Assembly (NCBI GenBank): GCA_964528155.1
Contig: CAZGRL010000107.1
Span: 1-12,425 of the forward strand
Direction of reading: 5' to 3'
From: G001797105 sp964528155
Lineage (GTDB): Bacteria; Chloroflexota; Anaerolineae; Anaerolineales; E44-bin32
DNA: 12,425 bases
This document shows positions 1-9,500 of the stretch, piece by piece. The translations under genes were made by a program, and so were the position numbers. The notes beneath the pieces are model-generated. The model saw only the letters and a list, made by a program, of their open reading frames with translations. It was not told where the DNA came from and made no database searches. The first letter of the stretch is position 1, and each line of letters opens with the position of its first letter.

Positions 1-60
1 CCACCAACGGCTGGCCCCGGCCGCATGACTGTCTCATATGTCCTGAACCGATACAAAAGA

Positions 61-90
61 TTGACCCCGGGCGGCTTTCTGTGCTAAAGT
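61..90 (+). promoter_or_regulatory. Sigma70-type promoter with extended -10
   Basis: A -35 hexamer TTGACC (61-66, five of six matches to TTGACA) is followed after 18 bp by TAAAGT (85-90, four of six matches to TATAAT). The bases TGC directly precede it (82-84), giving the TGn extended -10 form. Transcription would start near 97, about 270 nt before the start codon of the giant gene. Bases 1-60 show nothing I can annotate. The promoter is inferred from consensus alone, but no other sequence upstream of the gene matches as well. Confidence 0.5.
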
Positions 91-108
91 GAGTCACCAT
101 CGTGACTG
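89..108 (+). promoter_or_regulatory. Dyad at the predicted transcription start
   Basis: AGTCAC (92-97) and GTGACT (102-107) are perfect inverted arms around the 4-nt centre CATC. A second overlapping palindrome, GTGA-G-TCAC, spans 89-97. The element begins inside the -10 box and covers the expected start site. That position suits an operator that blocks polymerase, or a small hairpin at the 5' end of the transcript. No specific regulator family is recognised. Confidence 0.35.
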
Positions 109-348
109 AGCCGGAGGGAAATGGGCTCGAGCAAGGCGGTGATCGAAGCGCACGTGGGGTTGAGAGCGCCCGCCTGCTCCTGTCCGCGACAACCGAATCC
201 TCGGTCCATGTGGAGGCTTTGAGCCGCGGGGTGAAGCTGGTCGCTCGCTGAGACGCAACTTCAGCGAAGCCCGCGGGGAGCCAGTAGCGAAACCGGCCAC
301 AAGGTCGCGCACAGCGCGCGGTCTAGCGGGCCGGTCGTTTGTTTCCCG
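109..348 (+). other. Long untranslated leader with short hairpins
   Basis: No convincing gene lies here. Several stem-loops can be drawn: ACCGA/TCGGT (192-196 with 201-205, 4-nt loop); TCGCTGA/TCAGCGA (245-251 with 261-267, 9-nt loop) enclosed by CTGG/CCAG (237-240 with 281-284); and GCGC-ACA-GCGC (307-317). The frame of the downstream gene is closed by TGA at 161-163 and contains no ATG before 365, so the protein cannot start in this stretch. The structure may affect translation or mRNA stability. No known riboswitch class could be assigned. Confidence 0.35.
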
Positions 349-356
349 AAAGGGGG
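349..356 (+). promoter_or_regulatory. Ribosome binding site for the giant gene
   Basis: The purine run AAAGGGGG lies 8 nt upstream of ATG 365. It is an imperfect Shine-Dalgarno match but correctly spaced, and it supports 365 as the start. The next in-frame ATG is at 701, beyond the hydrophobic export segment. Confidence 0.5.
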
Positions 357-364
357 CTGCTGGC

Positions 365-571
365 ATGGCCGACCTTCGTACGCTTCTCCGTTTTCCCCGT
401 GAGATCGTTGCGCACGTCAGTCTTCGGCATGCCCTGCCGGCTGGACCCCGATCGGGGCGGCCTTCGCCCGGATCGATCCGCCCGGCCCTCCTGCACAAGA
501 TCTCCATTGCGCTCACACCCGTCTGCCTGACGGCAGCCTTCTTCGCGCTGCCCGGGTTGTCTGCCGATGCC
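365..571 (+). other. N-terminal export signal, residues 1-69
   Basis: A basic, proline-rich stretch of about 44 residues precedes the motif HKISIALTPVCLTAAFFALP and then GLSADA (residues 44-69). This has the n-region, hydrophobic core and small-residue cleavage context of a Sec signal peptide, with cleavage plausible after the ADA at residues 67-69. The n-region is far longer than usual. The one cysteine in the core (residue 54) is not in a lipobox. Either the signal is of an extended type or the true start is further in. A CTG codon at 491, directly before the HKIS motif, would give a textbook signal peptide but has no visible ribosome binding site. Confidence 0.6.
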
Positions 572-3500
572 GGATGGCTGGGCTCTCCCCATCGGGCCCT
601 CCGCGCCGGGGTTTCCAGTCCCTGGCATGGGCCGGCACCTTCGGCCGCGCTCCAGATCGCGAGCTGTCCCACGGGCCCCGATCTTGTCGTGATCAGCGGA
701 ATGACCTGCAGCCTGGCACCCGGGACGCACACCTACCAGTCGGTGACGATCCAGGGTGGCGGGACGATCATCGCCCTGGGCGATCCGGGGCTAGACCTCG
801 GGGTCACCCTCGAAGCTCAAGACGTGACGATCGAGACCGGGGGCTGGTTGAGCGCTGACCAGCAGGGCTATCCGGGGGGCGACGGGCCCGGGGCTGGCGG
901 TGCCGGGGCGCCGAACGTCGGGGCGGGCGGCGGCGGTCATGGCGGCCAAGGCGGAAACGGCTATCAAGGCGCCGCAGGGGGAGGAGGCTACGGCGACGCC
1001 CTCCAGCCATCCACCCTGGGGAGCGGCGGCGGGAACAACAACTACAGCGGCGGGTCCGGGGGCGGGGCCATCCATCTGGTGGTGTCGAATACGCTGTCAG
1101 TGGCGGGCGTGATTTCGGCCGATGGCGGACGTCCCTCCTCGGCCTATGGTTACAACCCCGGCGGCGGAGCCGGCGGTTCGATCTGGATCGAGGCCGCGGA
1201 CCTCACCGGGACGGGGACGATCCGGGCCGACGGCGGAGGCGGCGAATACAACGGGCCCACACCCGCCGGCGGCGGCGCCGGAGGTCGCATCGCGCTCGAC
1301 TACGGCACCAGTGACTTCGGCGGATCGGTGGAGGCGTTTGGCGGATCCCCTTTTCGCGGCGGTCCAGGCACAGTGTATCTGGCCTCCCAGGACGAACTGC
1401 GAATCAGCAATGGTGGGGCTAGCAGCCGGGCCGCAGTCTTGGAAGAGGGCGCCTACGACTTCAACATCATCCGACTGATCAACTATGGGAATCTGCATGT
1501 CTTGGGGGTCGGATCTTCTCTCAGCCTAGACGCTGACACGGTTCTGAGTGATGAAACCCAGCCGATCCTCGCCGTGGAGGGTTCAGTCAATGCTCCCGCT
1601 TCCTTCATCGTTAGCGACTACTCTCTGGATGTTCTGGGTGATCTCCTTGGAGTCGTTGACCTGACGCTGGCCCCGTTGGGCGAAATGGTCCTGCGCGCCC
1701 ACACGCCTCTGCACTCCGGACCTTACTCGTTCAACAGCGTGACGATCGCCGCAAACGCGGAGCTGACCCTCATCCCCTACGACGACGGCGATACGGATTA
1801 CACCGATGATCTTCCCGTCGAGATCCAAACGAGCAACATGACCGTCGAACCCAACGGCTACTTGGGTTCGGATGGTCTCGGCTACCCAAGTGGCCTCGGG
1901 CCCGGCGCCGGGACCGACGGTGCCCTCGATCAAGACGCCAGCGGCGGCGGCCACGGCGGATTCGGTGGGCCCGGCGACGCTGGAAGGCCGGGAGGCGTCG
2001 GGTACGGGAGCGTCTTCCAACCGACGATGCTGGGCAGTGGCGGTGGCGACAATGGCGAACGTCGGGGCGGCGACGGCGGCGGGGCCATGCATCTTGTGGT
2101 CTCGGAGACGCTCAATCTCTCCGGATGGATCTCTGCCAACGGCGAGAATGGAGACGGCTACGGAGGCAGAAACGCTGGCGGGGGCGCCGGGGGCTCAATC
2201 TGGATCGAAGCGGGGACCCTGACCGGGGACGGCTTCATCACCGCGGATGGAGACGAAGGCGGCGACGACGACACCGGCGTGGCAGGAGGCGGCGCCGGCG
2301 GACGGATCGCGATTGATGTCTTGACCAATTCTTTCGCCGGGAGCGTCTCCGCCGACGGGTGCGAAGGGGCCGCTCCGTTCGGCGGGCCGGGAACCGTCTA
2401 CTACGCGCAGGACGATCGCCTTACGGTGAACAACCGGCACTGCAACGGCCAGCCGGCCGCTTTGGTGCAAGACAACTACAGCTTCGACTCGATCCAGCTC
2501 ACCGGCTACGGGCACCTGACTGTCCTCGGTTCCGCCTCGAGCCTCGACCTGGAGGATGAACCCGTCGAGGGAGACGGATCGGCGACTCTCGCCGTACAGG
2601 GTACCGTCAGCGCGCCCGACCCGTTCACGATCGTCGGATACAACCTGGATGTCCAGGGTGACCTGGAAGGGCCGGTCGATATCACGGTGCAGGATCCGGG
2701 AAACCTGATCCTTCATGCCAAGACCCCGCTGCACGATGGGCCGTACACGTTCGGGTCGGTCACGCTCACGAACGGTGGCCGGCTCACCCTCGTGCCCTTC
2801 GACGACGGGGACACGGACTACACGGACGACTTGCCTTTTGAGCTCCAGGCAATCAATCTGACGATCCAACCCGACGCCAAGTTGACTTCCGACGGGCGTG
2901 GTTACCCCGGCGGAAAAGGACCCGGCGCCGGGGCAAGCGGCGTCCTCAACCAGGGGGCCGGCGGAGCCGGCCACGGCGGGATCGGCGGTCGTGGTTCAGC
3001 AGGTGCGCCGGGGGGCGCAGGATACGGCGACGTGTTCGCGCCGACCATGCTCGGCAGCGGTGGTGGGAACAACACCGGAGCCGGCGGGGCCGGCGGCGGG
3101 GCGATGACGCTGGTCATCGAAGACACCCTGACGGTCGACGGGCTGATCTCGGCCGACGGCACGGATGGCGCGGCGACGAACGGCCGCAATCCCGGCGGCG
3201 GATCCGGCGGCTCGATCTGGATCCAGACGGACGCCCTGGTCGGCCAAGGCTTCATTCGCGCTAATGGTGGTGAGGGCGATGACTTGGGGACAGGCCCGGG
3301 TGGCGGCGGGGCCGGGGGTCGCGTCGAGATCGACGCCAACTTCAATTTCTTTGACGGAAGCATCCTGGCCTACGGAGGAGGCGGTTCCCAGTATGGCGGG
3401 CCGGGCACAGTCTACGACGGCCCAAGCCAGGTGCTCACCGTAGATAACGATATGCACGACTCTCAACCGGCTGTGCTGGAAGAAGCGGTTTACCACTTCG

Positions 3501-6500
3501 AATACATCAGGCTGTGGAACTTCGGACACCTTAGGGTGCTCGGGGAGGAATCAGCCCTTGACCTCGACAGCCAGACCGTGGCCGGGGATGGCACCGCAGT
3601 GCTCACGGCCGAGGGGACGGTGAATGCCTCGGAATCGTTCACGATTGAGTATTTCAAACTAGACGCCCGGGGAGACCTGGCCGGGGTGGATGATCTGTAC
3701 CTTGGCGATCAATCGGGCCTCGTCCTGTACGCGCAGACCCCGCTGTACGCGGGCGCGTATTCCTACAACGAAGTCAGTGTTGGGGCCGGCGGCACCCTGG
3801 TTCTGGTTCCTCATGACGACGGAGACACAGACTACTCGAATGACCAACGCTTCGAGGTGGTCGCCAACCGGATCTCTGTGGAAGCCGGCGGTGTCATTTC
3901 AAGTGACGGGCGAGGCTATCCCAGCGGGGAGGGTCCTGGCGCGGGCGAGTACAGCTATGACAACGGCGCCTCGGGCGGCGGCTATGGGGGCACGGGCGGC
4001 GCCGGCAACGGCCAGCCTGTGGGCGGCCAACCGTACAATTCGGTCTACACGCCGTCCTCCCTCGGCAGTGGCGGCGGAACGCGCTACTCCGAGACCGGAT
4101 GCGGCGGCGCCGGGGGCGGGGCGATCTACCTGTACGCCGGCGAGAGCTTCACGCTCGACGGCCAATTGACAGCCAACGGATCACCGGGCATGCCGGGCGA
4201 TCGCGGCTGTGGCGGCGGCAGCGGGGGAAGCCTGTCGATCGAGGCCGGCAGCCTCACGGGGGATGGCCTGATCACGGCCAACGGAGGTTCGGGCTCCGGC
4301 AACTCGAGGCTCGCCGGCGGCGGTGCCGGCGGCCGGATTTCCGTCGACGCAGACATGTCGGGATTCGGTGGGAGCATTCAGGCTTTCGGAGGCAGTGGGA
4401 AGCAATACGGCGGGCCGGGAACCGTTTACATCGCCACCGGCGACAGACTCGTCGTCAACAACGATGGACACGACGGTGCTTCCGCCGGATTGGAAGAAGA
4501 CAACTATGACTTCGACTCGATCGAACTTACGGGCTCCGGTCACCTGCAGGTGGGCGGGACCGGCTCGACTCTGGCGCTGACGGACTCGACCGTCTCCGGC
4601 GACGGCACAGCGAACCTCACCCCGTTCGGAACAGTCACTGCTCCCTCTTCATTCACCATCTCCGAGTTCACGCTTGATGTGCGCGGGGAACTTGCTGGCG
4701 TCATGGACGTTGCCATCGGGAGCGAAGGCGGCCTGATCCTTCACGCGCGCACGCCGCTTCACGCCGGAGGTGGGTATGTTTTCGGGGACGCTTTGGTAAC
4801 CGACGGCGGGACGTTGACGCTCTTCCCATACGACAGCGGCGATGAAGTCTTCACCGACGACGAACCCTTCGAGTTGATAGCCGATTCGTTGACGGTCGAC
4901 GCTGGGGGCGCGATCACGAGTGACGGTCTGGGTTATGGCAGCCAGCGCGGTCCGGGCGCCGGGCAATACAGCTACGACGCTGGGGCGTCCGGGGGCGGTC
5001 ACGGTGGGGCGGGCGGCGCCGGCCAGGGCCAACCGGCCGCCGGTGGGACGTATGGCGCCGCCCTCAACCCCGTCGAGTTGGGGAGCGGGGGTGGGTATCG
5101 CTACAACGAAACAGCCTGCGGTGGCGCCGGGGGCGGGGCGATCCACTTCGTCATTGCGGGCTCGGTCACGATCGATGGACGCTTGAGCGCCGACGGGCTG
5201 GACGGCGCCCCCGGGGACCGAGGCTGCGGCGGCGGGAGCGGCGGAAGTCTGTGGATTGAATCCGACAGCTTCGAAGGCAGCGGGACGATGACCGTCAATG
5301 GGGGTGATGGATCCGGGGCATCTCGCGCCGGAGGCGGCGGGGGTGGTGGACGACTGGCGCTGTTTGCCGAGAGCGTCGTATTTAGCGGGACCGTCCAGGC
5401 CGACGGCGGAGAGGGTTTCGTGGCTGGCGGCGATGGGACGGTCTATCTGGGGAAGGTGGACCCCCTACTGTCGACCGTCGTCATCGACCCCCCGACCGTC
5501 GTAGCGGACGGCGTGAGCGAAGCGACGGTGACGGTGACCCTCAAGAACGCGCTCGACTTCCCCGTTCCTGAGGCGCCGGCCGAAATTGCCCTCGCCGGCG
5601 GCGCGGACGCCTACCTCGATGGGCAACTCGTATCGATCAATGAGTATGTGGACATCGGCACGACGGGGCCCGATGGTGTCGCAACCGGGACGATTCGCGC
5701 CACCACGCTGGGCGTCCGTATGGTGAGGGCGCGCAGCGACCAGGAAATCATCGGGGCCCTGGGAAGCGTATCCTTCGTCGCCGGCGCCGTGGACGCCAGC
5801 CGATCGTTCGTTGACGCCGGGTCGCAGAATGCCGCGGCCGACGGCCTCACCTCCATAAACATCATCGTCACCGCGCGCGACCAATTCGGCAACCCGATCG
5901 AAGGGCTCTCCGCCGAGATCTTCGCCACCGGCAGCGCTGTCGTGGCGCAACCGACTGAGCTGACAAACAGCCTCGGGCACACCTCGGGCTCGATCACCGA
6001 CACCGTCGCCGAAACCGTGACGGTATCCGCCGTCATCAACGGAGTGTTGGTAGACGACGAAGCTTCGGTGACCTTCATCGGCGCTGATCTGGTCGCCGCG
6101 AAGACGGCGCTTGCGCCGAGCAACTACGACGGCCTCTCCGACACGTATGCGCTCGCCGGCGGGACGATCACCTACACGATCCAGATATCGAACACCGGCC
6201 TGCTCGACGCGGCGGACGTCGAGGTGATCGACACGTTGCCCGCGGGCCTGACGTTCTCCGCCGAAGACAACGACTACCCGTTTGATGAGCCAACCCTGAC
6301 ATGGCAAGTGGGTACGATCCCTGTTTCCGGCTCGGTCAGCCTGGAGTTTGAAGCGAATATCGCCGGGGACGTCCTGGGGATTGTGACCAACAGTGTCAGC
6401 GCCACAACATCGACGACCGAAAGCGATCTGGTCGATAACACCGCCACGCTGAACACAACGGTCGAGCCGCCGCGCCCGGTGATGTCCGTCAGCCCGGCCG

Positions 6501-9500
6501 GGCCGACGATGACGGTCTTGAAGGGCGGGACGTCCGATCTCGTCGCGATCGTCCGCAACACCGGCGCGGCCGGCATGACGGGAGTCACCGTCGCCCCGCC
6601 GCCGAACATCGATTGGGTGTCGATCGACCCGAGCGTCATTGGAGACATCGACCCGCTGGACCAGGCGACATTTGTTATTCACGCCGCGCCCCCGGCGGGA
6701 CTGACATCCGGGTACTATCGCGATTTCGTCACGGTGACGGATGATTTCGGAAACACAGGCAAGATCGCGCTGATCGTGCGCGTCAGCGGGCCGCAGCGCG
6801 ACCTGCAAGTGACGGTCGAAAATGACCAGGGGAACCGTGTCCAGGGAGCGACATTGTCCCTGGTGAGACAGGATGAATCGGTCGTCGTCACCGAGGGAGT
6901 CGTTCAGACGTACCACGAAGGCGCCCAGCGGACGACGCCGGCCTCGGGTGTGGTGACGTTCGCCGGCCTCGAGACCGGTGTGTATGACTACACTGTCGCC
7001 GCCGCCGATCACCAGGATGGGACCGGCGTTCTGACCGTCGCCGAAGGGGCAGGCACACAGGATTTCACGCTCACATTGAGCGCGCTGGGCCGGATTGACC
7101 TGTCGCCAAGCGCGCCCGTGTTAGGCGTGGTGCGCGGCACGACCAACAGCACGGCGATCACCCTCACCAATCTGGGCGCAGGGCCGCTCAGCGGGCTGTC
7201 GATCGCGCCTCCGCTGACCATCCCCTTTGTCACCCTCGGGCTCCCCGATCCGCTTCCCGCCCTCCAACCGGGTGAGAGCATGCAGTTCTCCATCTTGGCC
7301 AGCCCGGCCATAGATCAGGTCGGCGACATTTTCCAGGATTTCATCACAGCGAACGCCGACGACGGTCTCAGCGGGCAACTGGCGCTGACCGTCCAACTCA
7401 CCTCGGACGCCGTGCGCGACGCGGAAGTCGAAGTCGTGGACGTACACGATCTGGGCGTGACCGGCGGCGGATCGGTGACCCTGGTTCAGCAGGAGCTGAG
7501 CACCCTGATCATCGAGGGTGAGACGAAGACGCTCAACCAACAATTCACCGGTCAGCTCGATTCGAGCGGCCGTGTTTCGTTCATCGGCCTCGAGCCGGGA
7601 GCCTACAACTTCATCGTCGCCGCGTCCGGCTACGCCAAAGAAACCGGCGAGATCGTCGTCCAGCCCGGGATCGGGGTGCAGGTGGAGAGGGTCAAAGCCC
7701 GGATCGATCCGTTCAGCTATTCGTGGACGGTCGTCCCCATCGAGCAAGGCTACGACATCACCCTCACCATGACCTTCGACGTCACAACGCCCGATCCGGT
7801 GTTGGCGCTGCCCGAAGTGTGCTGGGCGTTGGATGGGGGCCCGACGGCCGAGGCGATCAAGGTCTTCAACCCGAGCGGGATCCCGCTCAACATCGACAAC
7901 CTGAGCGCCTCCCTACCGGGCGCGTCGATCCAGATCGGGAGCTTCCCGTCCGTCATCGGCTCCAGGCAATTGATGGATATCCCAGTCACCGCCACCAAGA
8001 CCGGCTCGGTCGGCACCGGATCGGTGCAAGCGGCCTTCTCCTGGGATGCGGCGCCGGACAACTTCGTCACGTTCACACTCAATCCGAGCAGCCAGACTTC
8101 GCCGCTGATCCTTCCTGGGATCCCGTACACGAAAGACTTTGTGATCGAACCGGTCGTCTTCGATCCGGCCACGACGTACACCCTCACTATCGGTCAACCG
8201 ACCGCGCTCGACTGGCTCTCGGTCGCCGCCAGTCCGTCGGCCCCGATGACCTGGACCTCCGGCACACAGATCAATGTCAGGCTGACCGCGGACACCCGCG
8301 ATTTCCTCGCCCAAGGTGTCTACAGCGACTCGGCGCCGATCACCGTCACCGGCGATGACGGATCCTTGCGTCAGGGAGCGCTCGACTTCACCATCACTCA
8401 AACCGGCGACGGGATGTATATCCATACGAACTTCACCCTCGGCGAGATCCCGACCGTGCACCGAGAAGCGACGGCATCCGGGACGATCACCAGCGGAGAA
8501 TGCACAGAGTGGGAGTGGTCATCGGTGGGAGGCCCAACTCCCAAGCTGATCGCCCACTACTCCGGCTCGAGCGCCTCCTTCCCGGGGTCGGGCCCGGTCT
8601 ACGACTTCGGTCATCAGCAGGTCCGGCTCGAGCTTTCTCAGAAGGTGATGATGGAAGGGGAGAGCTTCAAAGCCGACCTGGACATCACCAACACAAGCGG
8701 CTCGCCGATCGAGAACATCTTGGTTCACATCCGCCTCACCGGGGAGGACGGGTTGGACGAATCAGGATTCGATCTCATCCCGAACACGCCGACCGGCCTG
8801 GGCACGATCGATCCCGGACACAAGGCATCGCAAACGTGGTTCATCCAACCTTCGAGCGTGAACGTCGCCTCCCCGAATGGTGAGGTGTTTGAGGCGTCGG
8901 CGGCCATCACCTACACTTTCCAGGGTGTGACTGAGACGGTCTACACCGTCCCGGAGAAGATTACTGTTTACCCGGCTCCGGATCTGGTGATCGACTATCA
9001 GCTTCCCCTGCCCACCATTCCGTGCAATGTATTTCCGCTGAAGGTCACGATTCTCAACCGGGGGGCCGGACCGGCCAGGAACCTGCGCTTCAGCACCGCG
9101 CAGCCGACGCTCCTGGATTCGGCCGGCGGGCTGCCGATCACGTTCAGGATCACCAGCACCACGTTGAACGGCGTCGACAAGGAGAACGCGCTCAATCTAC
9201 CGTTGGGTGATCTCCCGGCCGGCGAATCGGCGGTCATCGTTTGGACAATCGAGTCGAGCATCCCCGGACGTTTCGTCGAGTTCACTTCCGATTATCGCCA
9301 GTCGAACTACCTTGGCGTCCCTCTCAGCCCGCTGATTAGCGAGATCCATACGAACCTCGTCCCCGGCGCGTGCGCCGGCGTGCCCGACTGGGCCGTGGTT
9401 TCCGGGGCGAGCGAATGCCTGGGCGCCGCCTTCCAGGGAACGTACGCCGTGGCCGGCGACACGGACAACCGCACCGCCGGCGACCCGATCAACACCCGCA

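Noticed and set aside
11..24. GC-rich inverted repeat as terminator of an upstream gene
   Set aside because: The arms are 4 bp with a 2-nt loop and no T-run follows, so it is not a credible terminator.
121..222. 33-codon leader ORF starting at ATG 121
   Set aside because: GGAGGG is only 2 nt from the ATG, too close for normal initiation. The predicted peptide has no recognisable features, and nothing links it to attenuation.
223..300. Possible class I c-di-GMP (GEMM) riboswitch, from GACGCAA (252-258) and AGCCAGTAGCGAAACC (279-294)
   Set aside because: Two short stretches resemble GEMM core segments, but the conserved GGCAAA-type upstream strand and the GAAA tetraloop stem are not visible. 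A covariance-model search with the GEMM family would settle it.
2195..2974. 259-residue minus-strand frame and similar Gly/Pro/Ala-rich frames across 700-5200
   Set aside because: They mirror the Gly-rich repeats. Their low-complexity composition and recurrence once per repeat unit show they are shadows.
5465..7012. 515-residue open frame on the minus strand
   Set aside because: It is antisense to the invasin-type Ig, DUF11 and twin-module region, is rich in Arg, Asp and Gly, and shows no domain. It is a codon-bias shadow.
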